Shown here piece by piece: positions 12,023 through 21,898 of a DNA stretch of 64,000 bases. Within the stretch, counting starts at the first letter, position 1; every line of letters starts with the position of its first letter. The stretch comes from Gallibacterium genomosp. 1 (GTDB taxonomy: Bacteria > Pseudomonadota > Gammaproteobacteria > Enterobacterales > Pasteurellaceae): NCBI RefSeq assembly GCF_000771875.1, contig NZ_JPXX01000021.1, positions 62,001 through 126,000 on the forward strand, given 5' to 3'. The notes beneath the pieces were generated by a model that saw nothing but the letters and a program-made list of their open reading frames with translations, ran no database searches and had not been told where the DNA came from. Position numbers and translations under genes: made by a program.

Positions 12023-13410
12023 TGTTCAAAACCTTTAAATGAATCAATCACTTGTTCCATTCTCATAGAACGAGATCCTTTAACTAATATTAAAATTGTT
12101 TTTCCGGCTTTCATTTGTTGCGCCGCATACTGCTGTAAATCGGCAATTAATTCCGCCTTATCCTGATAATGGTTGCCACCACAGGTTTGACTAATCACGC
12201 GACTATATTGACCAAAGCTCATCACCTGATCCAAATGCGCATTCAATGCCGCCTCCGCTACCTGCCGATGACATTGTTCCGTACTCTCTCCCAATTCCGC
12301 CATATCCCCGACGACCAACACCTTCACTTGCTGCGGTGCGGAGTGCAACACAGAAATTGCCGCTTTTAATGAATCAACATTGGCGTTGTAGGTATCATCA
12401 AGCAAAGTGAGTTGAGAATTGACTTCAACCGGAAATAAACGCCCTTTCACCCGTTTTCCTAATGCCAAACCTTTTTTTACATCATCCAAAGTTGCGCCTA
12501 AAGCGATCGCCAATGATGCGGCTGCCAAGGCATTGCTGACATTATGTAACCCTAAATAAGACAATTCGATCTCAATCTCGCCTTGTGGCGTACAAAGCAC
12601 AAATGAAAAACCGATATTTGTGTGTTGAATCGCTCTCGCATAAATATCGGCTTCAGAATGAGTAAGAGAAAAACGCTTGATTGGATGTTGCGCAATATTT
12701 TGTTGCCACATTGGCAAATAGTTGCAGTCTTGATTGATAACCGCAATGCCATTTTCAGTTAAACCTTGATAAATTTCGCCTTTTGCTTTTGCAACACCCT
12801 GTAGCGAGCCAAAACCGGCTAAATGTGCCGGCGCAACATTATTCACTAATGCCACATCCGGTCTGGCTAATTGCGTGGTGTACGCAATTTCACCGGCGTG
12901 ATTTGCGCCCAATTCAATCACAGCAAAACGGTGTTGATCAGTTAATCTTAATAATGTCAACGGCACACCGATATCATTATTAAAATTACCAGCAGTAAAC
13001 AACACCTCATCGGCATTTTTTGCTGTTTGTTGCAGAATTGCTGCCGTCATCTCTTTGACCGTAGTTTTACCGGACGATCCGGTCATCGCTGCCACTTTCG
13101 GATTGACCTGTTGACGCACCCACAACGCCAGCTGTCCTAACGCTTTTTTGGTATCGGCAACCACCAACTGAGGCACCGAAACAGCCGGATCAGCCTGTTC
13201 AACTACCAAAATTTTTGCACCCTGTTGCGATACTTGCACCAAAAAACGGTGTGCATCAAAACTTTCTCCGCGTAAAGCAAAGAAAACACTGCCGCAACAA
13301 TCTGTGCGGCTATCTGTTGTTACCTTATCCACTTCAAGCTCAGCCGAAGGCGGGTTCACCTCTTTCGCTGACAACAACTCACTTAAAGCAGCAAAACTCA
13401 CTTTTATCAT
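12016..13410 (-). CDS. murF: UDP-MurNAc-tripeptide--D-alanyl-D-alanine ligase MurF
   Basis: Adds the D-Ala-D-Ala dipeptide made by the nearby ddlB product. In 464 aa it shows the N-terminal substrate domain with [17 protein letters not shown] near 33, the ATP loop [13 protein letters not shown] near 108, [11 protein letters not shown], and the C-terminal [14 protein letters not shown] near 330. The start lies 12 bases beyond the murE stop. Confidence 0.96.
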   Translation of the reverse strand: MIKVSFAALSELLSAKEVNPPSAELEVDKVTTDSRTDCCGSVFFALRGESFDAHRFLVQVSQQGAKILVVEQADPAVSVPQLVVADTKKALGQLALWVRQQVNPKVAAMTGSSGKTTVKEMTAAILQQTAKNADEVLFTAGNFNNDIGVPLTLLRLTDQHRFAVIELGANHAGEIAYTTQLARPDVALVNNVAPAHLAGFGSLQGVAKAKGEIYQGLTENGIAVINQDCNYLPMWQQNIAQHPIKRFSLTHSEADIYARAIQHTNIGFSFVLCTPQGEIEIELSYLGLHNVSNALAAASLAIALGATLDDVKKGLALGKRVKGRLFPVEVNSQLTLLDDTYNANVDSLKAAISVLHSAPQQVKVLVVGDMAELGESTEQCHRQVAEAALNAHLDQVMSFGQYSRVISQTCGGNHYQDKAELIADLQQYAAQQMKAGKTILILVKGSRSMRMEQVIDSFKGFEQC

Positions 13411-13422
13411 TCGTTATGCTAT

Positions 13423-14889
13423 CTATGTAAAATTTAATAATTGAGAAACGATTTCACGATCAGAAAAATGATGCTTAGTATGCCCGATAATTTGATAATC
13501 TTCGTGACCTTTTCCGGCAACAAGAATCACATCATTGGCGTTGGCACAGGCAAAAGCATAAACCAAAGCCTGTTTCCGCTGGTGAATTATAGTAGCGTTA
13601 TTTGGAAAGTCTAGACCCTTCACAATATCATTAATAATTGCTGCTGCATCTTCAGTGCGTGGATTGTCATCGGTAATCACAATATGATCGGCAAGCTGTT
13701 CGGCAATTTTCGCCATTTGCGGTCTTTTGCCTTTGTCACGATCACCGCCACAACCGAAAACACACCATAACTGTCCGTCACAATGCAAACGTGCTGCCCG
13801 CAACGCTTTATCCAAAGCATCCGGCGTATGCGCATAATCGACAATAGCCGTCGGTCTGCCTTCTGCGGTAAAACACTCCATTCTGCCGCAAACACCTTGC
13901 AACTGATTGACACTGTCGCTCAAGCAAGAAAGCGAATACCCTAACGACAACAACGTTGCCGTTGCCAACAACAAATTACAGACATTAAATTCGCCAATTA
14001 ATTGCGAATGAAAAACGGCTTTGCCCCAACTTGAATCAACAGTGATTGTTACTCCTTGTTGGTGATAAACCAAATTTGTCACTTTTAACCAACGTTTATG
14101 CTGTGGCTGAAAATCACTTTGCAGACTCACTTCAATCGCATCATCCATTTGTTGCAACCACTGTTTACCGACTTCATCATCCGCATTAATAATACGATTC
14201 GGCACATTAAACTCGGTAAATAACATTTTCTTGGCATCGGCATAAGCCTGCATAGTGTGATGATAATCCAGATGATCCCGACTTAAATTAGTAAATACCG
14301 CTGCCGCAAACTGCAACGAGTCTACTCTATGTTGCACTAAACCGTGAGAAGAAACTTCCATTGCTACAAAATCAGCTTGATGCGCCACAAACTCTGCCAA
14401 ATTACGCTGAATTTCCACTGCTGAACCGGTGGTATTGGTCGCCGCTTTAACCTGCTGATAAAAACCGTTACCGATCGTCCCCATTACCGCACTTTTTTTG
14501 CCTAACAAATGTGTCCATTGCGTTAATAAATTGGCAACTGTGGTTTTACCATTGGTACCGGTAACGCCCACTAACGTGACTTTTTGTGAAGGATGATGAT
14601 AAAAAGCACCTGCTAAGGAGGATAATTGATGAGCAAGCCGGTAAACATAAATGAAAGGGATACTGTCGTGCCATTCAATTCGCGCCTGATCTTGCGGATC
14701 TTCGCTTTCTAAAATAACAACAGCTGCACCGGCGGCAACTGCCTGTGCTGCAAATTTTCTGCCGTCAAGCTGATGACCGATTAGCCCGATAAAAACATCG
14801 CCTGCCTGAACTGCTCTGCTATCCAACTGTAAATGGTTCAACGGCTGTTCCGGTAATGAAATCGCAAAATATTGATTTAATCGCTGCAT
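13423..14889 (-). CDS. murE: UDP-MurNAc-L-Ala-D-Glu--meso-diaminopimelate ligase MurE
   Basis: Adds the third stem residue. The 488-aa sequence has [17 protein letters not shown] near 22, the ATP loop [15 protein letters not shown] near 108, [13 protein letters not shown] near 205, and [14 protein letters not shown] near 335. The specificity loop reads TDDNPRTED near 400; the DNPR form selects meso-diaminopimelate, as expected for a Gram-negative. dapD, elsewhere in the window, supplies this precursor. Confidence 0.97.
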   Translation of the reverse strand: MQRLNQYFAISLPEQPLNHLQLDSRAVQAGDVFIGLIGHQLDGRKFAAQAVAAGAAVVILESEDPQDQARIEWHDSIPFIYVYRLAHQLSSLAGAFYHHPSQKVTLVGVTGTNGKTTVANLLTQWTHLLGKKSAVMGTIGNGFYQQVKAATNTTGSAVEIQRNLAEFVAHQADFVAMEVSSHGLVQHRVDSLQFAAAVFTNLSRDHLDYHHTMQAYADAKKMLFTEFNVPNRIINADDEVGKQWLQQMDDAIEVSLQSDFQPQHKRWLKVTNLVYHQQGVTITVDSSWGKAVFHSQLIGEFNVCNLLLATATLLSLGYSLSCLSDSVNQLQGVCGRMECFTAEGRPTAIVDYAHTPDALDKALRAARLHCDGQLWCVFGCGGDRDKGKRPQMAKIAEQLADHIVITDDNPRTEDAAAIINDIVKGLDFPNNATIIHQRKQALVYAFACANANDVILVAGKGHEDYQIIGHTKHHFSDREIVSQLLNFT

Positions 14890-14900
14890 CGTCTTTATCC

Positions 14901-16676
14901 TTAATTATGGCGTTGATTTTCTGTCTTAAGTGAATCGATATGCACAATGCGTTTCGCACTCTTGGTTTCACCTTCAATGCCGTCCGGCTTAATATTCTTC
15001 ACTCTTAAAGTGTGTCCCATAATTTTTGAGAACACCGGTGCCGAAATCGAACCACCATAATATTTACCGGCGGTCGGATTATTAATCAAAATCACCAAGG
15101 CAAATTGCGGATCACTTGCCGGCGCTACCCCTGCGGTATACGCAATATATTTATCGACATAGCGACCATTTTCCAATTTTTTCGCTGTACCGGTTTTAAT
15201 TGCAACGCGATAACCCGGCACTGCCGCAGCAATACCACCACCGCCAGGCAAAGCCACACTTTCCATCATATGTACTACTTCACGCGTCACTTTTTCTGAA
15301 TAAATACGTTCACCGATAACCGGCGGATCCACTTTGGTAATGGATAACGGACGATATAAACCGAAACTGCCTAAAGTGACATAAGCGCGTGCCAGTTGTA
15401 GCGGGGTAACAGTTAAACCATAACCATATGCCACAGTTGCACGTTCAATATCTGCCCAACGCTTGCGATTGTATGGCAATGTTCCGGATTGCTCACCCAC
15501 TAAGCCTAAATTGGTCGGCATACCAAAACCAGCTTTGTGATAGGTATTCATCAAGACTGAAATCGGCATCTGTAACGATAAACGGCTCACCCCGACGTTA
15601 CTTGATTTTTGCAAAATGCCGGTAATCGAAAGTTCATTTCTCGGCGCAACATCTCGAATGGTATGCCCGTTCACTACAAACGGTTTAGTGTTGACAATGG
15701 TATCCGGTGACACAATTTTTTGCGTCAATGCGGTTAAAACCACAAACGGTTTCACAGTTGAACCCGGCTCAAAAGTATCGGTAATCGCACGGTTACGGCG
15801 CATTTCCGCTTGTGATCCTAAAATATTGTTTGGGTTATACGAAGGTGCAGTCGCCATCGCCAAAATTTCGCCGGTACTGATACTGACCAACACCGCCGTG
15901 CCTGACTCCGCTTTATTTTCTGCAACCGCTTTTTTGATTTCACGGAACACCATTGATTGCAAATGTTTATCGATGCTTAAAGTAACATCGTGCGCATCAT
16001 ATTTTTGTGTAGTGGAAATATTTTCAATCACATTACCGGATTTATCTTTGCGATAGGTTTTAGAACCTGATTTTCCGGTCAATAATGCGTTAAAACTCTT
16101 CTCAATGCCCTCGATTCCCTGACCGTCAATATCGGTATAACCCAATAATTGAGCAGACTCCTCAACGGTCGGATAAAAACGACGATATTCTTTCTGCAAT
16201 GAAACACCGGTAATTTTCAATTCACGAATATAATTTGCCATCGTCGGGGAAATTTGACGATCTAAATAAACAAATCGAGATTTAGGGTTTTTATTTAAAC
16301 GTGAAATCAGCCCATTCAATGAAGTATTTAACGCTTCAGCTAAACGCTGCCAACGATCTTTTTCCATTAATGAATTTTTACTGAAAATTTCTTTCGGATC
16401 AGCAATGACAGAATAGTTTTCAACACTAACAGAAAGCAACTCACCATTACGATCTAAAATATCACCGCGAATATAAGGGATTTGTTCCGTACGGAGTGAA
16501 CGTTTATTTGCTTCAGAAATTAATACATCTGATTGCACCAACTGCACATAAGCTGCTCTTGCCACCAATGCTGCTAATAGAGCCAAGACAATAACGATGG
16601 TAGACCAGTATCTACCCTTCACAAAACTGCTTGAGTTCTGACTATAACTAGAAGATTTTTTTTTCACCTTTGCCAT
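14901..16676 (-). CDS. ftsI: Septal transpeptidase FtsI (penicillin-binding protein 3)
   Basis: Class B penicillin-binding protein that cross-links septal peptidoglycan with FtsW. In 591 aa there is one transmembrane segment (about 24-44), a pedestal domain containing [12 protein letters not shown], and a transpeptidase domain. The active-site Ser306 and Lys309 lie in GSTVK, SSN is at 358-360 and KTGT at 494-497. The residue aligned by spacing with Asn526 of H. influenzae PBP3 is Asp508 here (RYVDKY), and the position aligned with Arg517 is Lys499. The stop is 11 bases before murE. Confidence 0.97.
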   Translation of the reverse strand: MAKVKKKSSSYSQNSSSFVKGRYWSTIVIVLALLAALVARAAYVQLVQSDVLISEANKRSLRTEQIPYIRGDILDRNGELLSVSVENYSVIADPKEIFSKNSLMEKDRWQRLAEALNTSLNGLISRLNKNPKSRFVYLDRQISPTMANYIRELKITGVSLQKEYRRFYPTVEESAQLLGYTDIDGQGIEGIEKSFNALLTGKSGSKTYRKDKSGNVIENISTTQKYDAHDVTLSIDKHLQSMVFREIKKAVAENKAESGTAVLVSISTGEILAMATAPSYNPNNILGSQAEMRRNRAITDTFEPGSTVKPFVVLTALTQKIVSPDTIVNTKPFVVNGHTIRDVAPRNELSITGILQKSSNVGVSRLSLQMPISVLMNTYHKAGFGMPTNLGLVGEQSGTLPYNRKRWADIERATVAYGYGLTVTPLQLARAYVTLGSFGLYRPLSITKVDPPVIGERIYSEKVTREVVHMMESVALPGGGGIAAAVPGYRVAIKTGTAKKLENGRYVDKYIAYTAGVAPASDPQFALVILINNPTAGKYYGGSISAPVFSKIMGHTLRVKNIKPDGIEGETKSAKRIVHIDSLKTENQRHN

Positions 16677-16696
16677 TATTATTTACTGTCCTCTAA

Positions 16697-17017
16697 TTAT
16701 TCAATAATTAACACTTCCTGATCATCCTGTGTAGATTGCATTCCCAACTGTTTTGCAATCCCCTCAATACGTGTGCGATCACTCAATGCACTGTCTTCCA
16801 AACGCAAATTAAGTGCTTCGCTCTGCAATGCTTGATATTCCGTCTGCAACTGATTCTTTTCGCTGATCGCCAAACGGGTTAAATGCGTTACCCAAATGGT
16901 CGACACTGCGCTAATCAATAACGCAATCAACAACAGCATCACCGTTTTATTGGCTTGGAAAATATCATCCACAATAATTCGCCATAACGGATAACGATCA
17001 TAACGATTAAAAATCAT
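16697..17017 (-). CDS. ftsL: Cell division protein FtsL
   Basis: Small bitopic divisome protein of 106 aa that forms a coiled-coil complex with FtsB and FtsQ. A short cytoplasmic N-terminus is followed by one transmembrane helix (about 26-47) and a periplasmic heptad-like stretch. It ends in GIAKQLGMQ, the usual FtsL ending motif. The start overlaps the rsmH stop by 4 bases, which indicates translational coupling. Confidence 0.93.
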   Translation of the reverse strand: MIFNRYDRYPLWRIIVDDIFQANKTVMLLLIALLISAVSTIWVTHLTRLAISEKNQLQTEYQALQSEALNLRLEDSALSDRTRIEGIAKQLGMQSTQDDQEVLIIE

Positions 17018-17979
17018 AATAACCTCTCTGCAACACGTAATACCGCACTTCGAGAACGGCTATTGACAGCAATTTCCTGTTCACTTGGCATAATTGCTTT
17101 ACCGATAATCTTCAATTTTTGATTGCGTTCAATTTGATCTTCTGTCAACGGCAAGCCTCTTGGAATATCGTCACCTTTGCTCTGCTTTTTCATAAAACGT
17201 TTGACCAAACGATCTTCTAACGAATGGAAACTAATAATTGATAAGCGCCCTTGCGGTGCTAACACCTCAATGGCTGCCGTTAAAATTTTCTCTAACTCCT
17301 CCAATTCGCTATTAATAAAAATACGAATTGCCTGAAAACTCCGGGTTGCCGGATGTTTATGTTTCTCTTTAACCGGAATAGATTGTGCAATTAATTGTGC
17401 CAACTGAAGGGTGCGGGTAAGTGGTTCTGTACCGTTTAATTTGGCTTGTTGATTGAATTGAACAATATTTCTCGCAATACGTTTCGCAAAACGCTCTTCA
17501 CCGAATGCTTTTAACACCCAAGCAAGATCACTTTCCGAAACCTGTTGTAACCATTGTGCAGCAGAAAGCCCTTTTGTCGTATCCATACGCATATCTAAAG
17601 GCCCATCCTGCATAAAACTGAAGCCGCGTTCCGCTTGATCGAGCTGTGGCGAAGAAACACCTAAATCCAACAAAATGCCGTCAATTTTGCCGATTAGCTG
17701 ATATTTTTCGCAAATTTCATTAATTTCTGAAAAGTTGTGGTGTTCTATGGAAAAACGAGGATCCTGAATGGATTGCGCAGCGGCGATAGCCTGCGGATCA
17801 CGATCAATCGCAATCAAGCGACCTTGTTCGCCTAACAAGGAGAGAATACGACGTGAATGACCGCCACGACCGAAAGTACCGTCAATATAAATACCGTTCG
17901 GCTTGATTGCTAAACCATCCACTGCTTCATTCAATAAAACAGTAAAGTGTGAAGGATCTGAATAGGTGACTTGTTCCAT
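17014..17979 (-). CDS. rsmH: 16S rRNA m4C1402 methyltransferase RsmH (MraW)
   Basis: SAM-dependent methyltransferase acting on 16S rRNA C1402. It shows [13 protein letters not shown] near the N-terminus, the SAM motif [32 protein letters not shown] near 105 and the C-terminal [16 protein letters not shown] start at ATG 17979 (MEQVTYSD, 321 aa). A GTG at 17991 would add four residues but directly abuts the mraZ stop with no ribosome binding site. Confidence 0.95.
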   Translation of the reverse strand: MEQVTYSDPSHFTVLLNEAVDGLAIKPNGIYIDGTFGRGGHSRRILSLLGEQGRLIAIDRDPQAIAAAQSIQDPRFSIEHHNFSEINEICEKYQLIGKIDGILLDLGVSSPQLDQAERGFSFMQDGPLDMRMDTTKGLSAAQWLQQVSESDLAWVLKAFGEERFAKRIARNIVQFNQQAKLNGTEPLTRTLQLAQLIAQSIPVKEKHKHPATRSFQAIRIFINSELEELEKILTAAIEVLAPQGRLSIISFHSLEDRLVKRFMKKQSKGDDIPRGLPLTEDQIERNQKLKIIGKAIMPSEQEIAVNSRSRSAVLRVAERLL

Positions 17980-17991
17980 ATAAAAATTCAC

Positions 17992-18450
17992 TTATAAAAA
18001 CAAAGTTTTTAACTCTTCAGACGTTGCCATCGTACCACTGCTACCAATTTGAATGTCTTGTTCGATTTGCTGCTGCCATCTGTCGGCTTGCCAAATCTCA
18101 AATTTGTTAAGCTGACCGACCAGCATAATTTCTTTTTCTAGGGCGGCATGTTGTCTTAATGCGGGACTAAGCAAGATACGACCGGTCTTATCCAACTCGC
18201 ATTCTGTTGCATATCCCAACATAACACGTTGTAAACGTCGTCCAGTTTCATCAAAATTCGGTAATTGCAGTAATTTCTGCTCAATAATTTCCCATTCAGA
18301 GAGAGGATAAAGTAAAAGGCAAGGTTGACGAATATCGGCAGTACAAATTAATTGTCCCTGCTCTTTTTCCTGTAATTCTGCACGATAACGAGTCGGGATC
18401 GCCAAACGCCCCTTTGCATCAAGATTAATCAACGATGCGCCTCGAAACAT
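17992..18450 (-). CDS. mraZ: Transcriptional regulator MraZ
   Basis: First gene of the dcw cluster; a 152-aa protein of two AbrB-like SpoVT folds (residues about 5-52 and 80-125). Each contains the DXXXR signature: [14 protein letters not shown] near 10 and [17 protein letters not shown] near 88. In E. coli MraZ represses its own promoter by binding short repeats at 10-bp spacing; three such repeats lie just upstream at 18486-18515. The ribosome binding site is weak (GAG), suggesting low expression. Confidence 0.95.
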   Translation of the reverse strand: MFRGASLINLDAKGRLAIPTRYRAELQEKEQGQLICTADIRQPCLLLYPLSEWEIIEQKLLQLPNFDETGRRLQRVMLGYATECELDKTGRILLSPALRQHAALEKEIMLVGQLNKFEIWQADRWQQQIEQDIQIGSSGTMATSEELKTLFL

Positions 18451-18485
18451 ACTCGTTACCTATAAAATGAACCGAAAAAGAGAAT

Positions 18486-18515
18486 TTATTACCACTATTT
18501 ACCACAATTTACCAC
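18486..18515 (-). promoter_or_regulatory. Triple 10-bp direct repeat, probable MraZ operator
   Basis: Read on the minus strand the units are GTGGTAAATT, GTGGTAAATA and GTGGTAATAA, in exact 10-bp register. E. coli MraZ recognises TGGGN units separated by 5 nt, the same periodicity; here the unit is TGGTA. The block starts at or just after the predicted transcription start, a position suited to repression. Confidence 0.7.
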
Positions 18516-18524
18516 TTCTTGCTA

Positions 18525-18553
18525 AGTCTATGCTTTGAAAACCCTGATTGCAA
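18525..18553 (-). promoter_or_regulatory. Predicted dcw (mraZ) promoter
   Basis: On the minus strand TTGCAA (18548-18553) is followed after 17 bases by TAGACT (18525-18530); each matches the sigma-70 consensus at four of six positions. Its placement immediately upstream of the MraZ-type repeats supports the assignment, though the hexamers alone are modest. Confidence 0.45.
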
Positions 18554-18592
18554 GCGATTAGTTCAATCTTTACAAAGAATTTTGGGGTGTCG

Positions 18593-18624
18593 GAAAAGAA
18601 AAATCTCATTATCTGCTGAATGAG
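18593..18624 (-). terminator. Terminator of the GntR regulator gene
   Basis: On the minus strand the stem CTCATT (complement of 18619-18624) / AATGAG (complement of 18605-18610) with an 8-nt loop is followed by ATTTTTCTTTT. The short stem makes this a moderate-strength candidate separating lgoR from the dcw promoter. Confidence 0.5.
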
Positions 18625-18678
18625 CTATTTCAATATCAATTTGATAATGCTTTTCTTTCATTAACCCCAGTTCAGATA

Positions 18679-19590
18679 TCACTGATGTACTAATCTGATA
18701 CTATTCATCAAAGATTTTTTAGCAGTATTTAAATGGCGTTTTAGTTCTGTGATCGCTCCCAAGTCGTCTTGACTGACAATCTTCACTAAAACGGCTAAAT
18801 GTTCTTCAACTGCTAAAATATTTCTTGTTTTTAAATCTCTGTTATCCCATTGATAATGAAAGTTAAAAATTATAGAAATCAGCTCAATAAAATCATTAAT
18901 AAAGGGGTTATCCGCAGCAGATAAAATAATCGAATGAAATTGATGATCCAATTTGGCAAAATCAGTAAATTGTTCCGAAATATGTTCTCGAAGAACTCTA
19001 TGTTCTTGTAGCAACATTCTCATTTGACTCCATCTCACATCTGATTGAGGCAAGTTCATAAAGCAATTTAAAGCGTGGCACTCCAACATTTCTCTTAATT
19101 CAAATAATTTATCGGCATAATGAGGCGTAAATGCGACCAATTGCCACTCTCCCCTACCTAAATTTTTAATAAGATTAAATCTGGAAAATTGTATGAGATA
19201 TGCTCTAACTGAAAAAATATCAACATTTACATTTTTAGCTAACCATAACTCTGAAATTTTATCTCCAGGTTTAATCACTTTTGTTCTCACAATTTCTTGA
19301 AAGTAGGATTCAATTTTTTTAAGAGATTTCGGATCATTTTGCTTTGTTTTTAATAAACTAAATTTATCCTCTTCTCTTGGCTCCCTCGACACAACATAAT
19401 TTTCATTCTGTTTCACTAAAATACCTTTTTTCAATAATTCAGATAAAACAGAACGGATTGTTGTTCTACTAACGTTATATAAAGAAGCAAGAATCACCTG
19501 CGAAGGTAAAGGTGAATCCAATACTTTTGCAGAAATAGCATCCATTACCTGATTAGCGACTTCATTTCTTAGTTCAAAATCTCTACTCAT
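18679..19590 (-). CDS. lgoR: GntR-family regulator with two winged helices and an FCD domain, LgoR-like
   Basis: Start set at ATG 19590 (MSRDFELRN, 303 aa), with AAGGAAG upstream; the GTG at 19617 precedes that site. Residues about 8-68 form a GntR winged helix (LPSQVILASLYNVSRTTIRS). Residues about 92-152 look like a second, diverged copy (IKPGDKISELWLAKNVNV, then a GRGEW wing). Residues about 158-290 form an FCD ligand domain with candidate metal ligands in LDHQFHS, EEHLAVL and KRHL. It is divergent from lgoD. E. coli LgoR (YjjM, regulator of L-galactonate use) has about the same length and the same kind of partner, so the name is by resemblance and context. It probably controls the divergent promoter at 19591-19736. 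Confidence 0.7.
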   Translation of the reverse strand: MSRDFELRNEVANQVMDAISAKVLDSPLPSQVILASLYNVSRTTIRSVLSELLKKGILVKQNENYVVSREPREEDKFSLLKTKQNDPKSLKKIESYFQEIVRTKVIKPGDKISELWLAKNVNVDIFSVRAYLIQFSRFNLIKNLGRGEWQLVAFTPHYADKLFELREMLECHALNCFMNLPQSDVRWSQMRMLLQEHRVLREHISEQFTDFAKLDHQFHSIILSAADNPFINDFIELISIIFNFHYQWDNRDLKTRNILAVEEHLAVLVKIVSQDDLGAITELKRHLNTAKKSLMNSIRLVHQ

Positions 19591-19736
19591 TTCTGACTTC
19601 CTTTTTATAAAAAACACATAAAAAACATTAAAACATTTTGTTATTCACATTACTACAACTAAGTTCTGAAATTCTTTTGCAAAGCACAAATAATAGCCCT
19701 GTTGTTAATTTTCAATAAGCAAAAGAAGGATTAAAA

Positions 19737-20744
19737 ATGAAAGCGTTAGTTTGCAATAAACCTTTTGAATTTTCATATAAACAACTCTCAACTCCTACAA
19801 TCGAAGAAGATCAAGTCTTGCTTAAAGTTGCTGCTGTTGGTATTTGCGGAACAGATATTCACGCATTTGGAGGAAATCAACCTTTCTTTAGTTACCCTCG
19901 TATTTTAGGACACGAAGCTAGTGGCATCATTGCTGACATTGGTTCAAAAGTATCTCAATGGAAAGTTGGTCAAAGAGTTGCACTGATTCCTTATGTTTCT
20001 TGTGGTGAGTGTGATGCTTGCCGAAGCGGACGCACAAACTGCTGTGAAAAAATTTCTGTTATTGGTGTTCACGAAGATGGTGCATTTAGCGAATATCTTG
20101 CTGCCCCTGCTAGAAATATCCTAGCTATAGATGATCAAGTTGATGATATCACTGCTGCATTAATAGAACCTTTTGCAATCAGTGCTCACGCAGTTCGCCG
20201 AGCAGAAATTAAAGCCGGAGATGATGTTTTAATCGTTGGTGCCGGTCCTATTGGTCTTGGTGCTGCTGCAATCGCAGCTGCTGATGGGGCAAATGTCGCT
20301 ATTGCTGATACCAGTGCTGAAAGAAGAGAACATATTAAAACACAGCTTAAACTTCCAGCCTTTAATCCAATTGATGAAAAAGTGGAAAACTTCTTTAACG
20401 GGAAATTACCTCTTATTGTCATTGATGCCACTGGTAATCAAAAGGCAATGAATAATGATGTAAATCTCATCCGCCACGGTGGCAGAATTGTTTTTGTCGG
20501 TTTATTTAAAGGCGATTTCTCCATTCACGATCCTGATTTCCATAAAAAAGAAACCACTCTTTTAGGAAGTCGCAATGCCACTCCGGAAGATTTTGAAAAA
20601 GTACAATCACTTATGGCGCAAGGAAAACTAAGCGCTTCAATGATGCTAACTCATACGTTTAAGTTTGATCAGCTTGCAGAAGTTTTTGAAGAGCAAGTAG
20701 TAAACAATAAAGCATTAATAAAAAGTGTTGTCACTTATAAATAA
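19737..20744 (+). CDS. lgoD: L-galactonate 5-dehydrogenase LgoD (zinc alcohol dehydrogenase family)
   Basis: Medium-chain zinc dehydrogenase predicted to oxidise L-galactonate to D-tagaturonate with NAD. In 335 aa, the catalytic zinc ligands are Cys37 (GICGTD) and His59-Glu60 (LGHE). The structural zinc cysteines are 89, 92, 95 and 103, and the Rossmann motif VGAGPIGLG is near 172. Family-specific stretches such as GGNQPFFSYPR, RTNCCEKISVIGVH and SRNATPEDF match my memory of E. coli LgoD (YjjN) and differ from RspB or threonine dehydrogenase. The ribosome binding site is AAGGA. The neighbours uxaB and uxaA use its product, which supports the call. The substrate remains an inference. Confidence 0.8.
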   Translation: MKALVCNKPFEFSYKQLSTPTIEEDQVLLKVAAVGICGTDIHAFGGNQPFFSYPRILGHEASGIIADIGSKVSQWKVGQRVALIPYVSCGECDACRSGRTNCCEKISVIGVHEDGAFSEYLAAPARNILAIDDQVDDITAALIEPFAISAHAVRRAEIKAGDDVLIVGAGPIGLGAAAIAAADGANVAIADTSAERREHIKTQLKLPAFNPIDEKVENFFNGKLPLIVIDATGNQKAMNNDVNLIRHGGRIVFVGLFKGDFSIHDPDFHKKETTLLGSRNATPEDFEKVQSLMAQGKLSASMMLTHTFKFDQLAEVFEEQVVNNKALIKSVVTYK

Positions 20745-20750
20745 AAAACA

Positions 20751-20816
20751 GATAAAAATCATAAATTAGCTATTTTTATCACATTATGTTGTTAGGTTCA
20801 GCTTGGATCTAACAAC
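20751..20816 (+). other. Two consecutive stem-loops between lgoD and the TRAP genes
   Basis: GATAAAAAT (20751-20759) pairs with ATTTTTATC (20772-20780), and GTTGTTAG (20788-20795) pairs with CTAACAAC (20809-20816). Neither is followed by a clean T run, so they look more like RNA-processing or stability elements than terminators. They could uncouple lgoD from the transporter genes. Confidence 0.4.
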
Positions 20817-20857
20817 ACCCAAGTTCACAAACCACCCAAAACTAAGTGAGGAAAATT

Positions 20858-21844
20858 ATGCGTTTATTCAAAAAACCATTAACAACCCTACTATCTTTAG
20901 GACTATTTACCCTTTCTGTTAATGCTTTTTCTGCTACAGAAATTATGATTGCTTATGGTAATCAACCGGGCGAACCGATTGATAAAGCAATGCACTTCTG
21001 GGCAGATAAAGTGAAAGAAAAATCTAATGGCGACATTATCTTTAAATTATTCCCTTCTAGCCAACTTGGGAGCGAAACAGAAGTGTTAGAACAAGCTCGT
21101 TTTGGAGCTAATATTATTACCATTAGTGACTATGGAGCATTAATGGATATCGTTCCTGACTTAGGTGTTATCAATGCTCCGTACTTATCTCAATCTTTTG
21201 AGAAAAAATCTAAACTTCTACACTCCGATTGGTTTAAAGGACTTAGTGAGCAATTAGATAAACAAAATATTCATATCGTTATCCCAGATGTCATCTATGG
21301 AACTCGTCATCTATTGACTAAAAAACCGGTTACTAAACCAGAAGATTTGAAAGGTATGAAAATAAGAGTTCAGCATTCTAGAGTACCTTTACAAACAATA
21401 AAAGCTATGGGTGGAGTACCTACTCCTATGTCACTATCAGATGTTTACCCTGGTTTGTCTGAAGGAATTATTGATGGATTAGAAAATCCACCAGCCGTAC
21501 TTTATGGTGGCAAATTTTTTGAAGTTGCAAAAAATCTAAATCTCACCGCACATTCAACCCATATGTCTCCTTTTGTAGTGGGAACTGCGTTTTGGGATAC
21601 ACTAACCCCGGAACAACAAAAAATTATTATTGATTCAGGTAACGAGATGGTTGTTTTTGGAGCCAATCAAGTACAAACCGCAGAGAAAGAAGCAATCGAA
21701 AACCTTCGCAAAGCAGGAGTGAAAATTAACCAAGTGGATATCAAAGCATTTTCCGATACTGTGAGAAGCAAAATACAAGAAGCATTCCCTGAGTGGACTC
21801 CTAACTTATATAAAAATATCCAAGCTCAATTAGAAACTTATTAA
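20858..21844 (+). CDS. TRAP transporter substrate-binding protein (DctP family)
   Basis: Periplasmic binding subunit of a tripartite ATP-independent transporter. The start was set at ATG 20858 with GAGG upstream; a GTG at 20846 lies before that site. Of the 328 aa the first about 25 form a signal peptide (cleavage after VNAFSA). The binding-protein body has the DctP pattern: SQLGSETEVLEQARFG near 65, RHLLTKKPVTKPEDLKGMKIRV near 150, whose arginine usually grips the substrate carboxylate, and DVYPGLSEGIIDGLENPP near 200. The setting among lgoD, uxaB and uxaA predicts a hexonate such as L-galactonate as substrate. A stem-loop follows at 21857-21877. Confidence 0.88.
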   Translation: MRLFKKPLTTLLSLGLFTLSVNAFSATEIMIAYGNQPGEPIDKAMHFWADKVKEKSNGDIIFKLFPSSQLGSETEVLEQARFGANIITISDYGALMDIVPDLGVINAPYLSQSFEKKSKLLHSDWFKGLSEQLDKQNIHIVIPDVIYGTRHLLTKKPVTKPEDLKGMKIRVQHSRVPLQTIKAMGGVPTPMSLSDVYPGLSEGIIDGLENPPAVLYGGKFFEVAKNLNLTAHSTHMSPFVVGTAFWDTLTPEQQKIIIDSGNEMVVFGANQVQTAEKEAIENLRKAGVKINQVDIKAFSDTVRSKIQEAFPEWTPNLYKNIQAQLETY

Positions 21845-21856
21845 TAACTTTGATAC

Positions 21857-21877
21857 ACGGCGTGTCCTTCACGCCGT
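21857..21877 (+). other. Intercistronic stem-loop between dctP and dctQ
   Basis: A perfect 8-bp stem, ACGGCGTG / CACGCCGT, with loop TCCTT sits 12 bases after the binding-protein gene and just before the ribosome binding site of the small membrane subunit. Only TCTTTAAC follows, so termination would be partial at best. Such hairpins commonly protect the upstream mRNA so that binding protein outnumbers permease. Confidence 0.6.
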
Positions 21878-21898
21878 TCTTTAACTTTGGAGGGATTT

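Noticed and set aside
19618-19736. CRP site in the lgoR-lgoD divergent region
   Set aside because: Only a right half (TCACA) is present; the left half at the proper spacing is CATTT, so I do not call it.
19737-20744. Threonine 3-dehydrogenase or RspB identity for the zinc dehydrogenase
   Set aside because: The segment GGNQPFFSYPR and the uxaB/uxaA context fit LgoD better; RspB as I recall it diverges at these positions.
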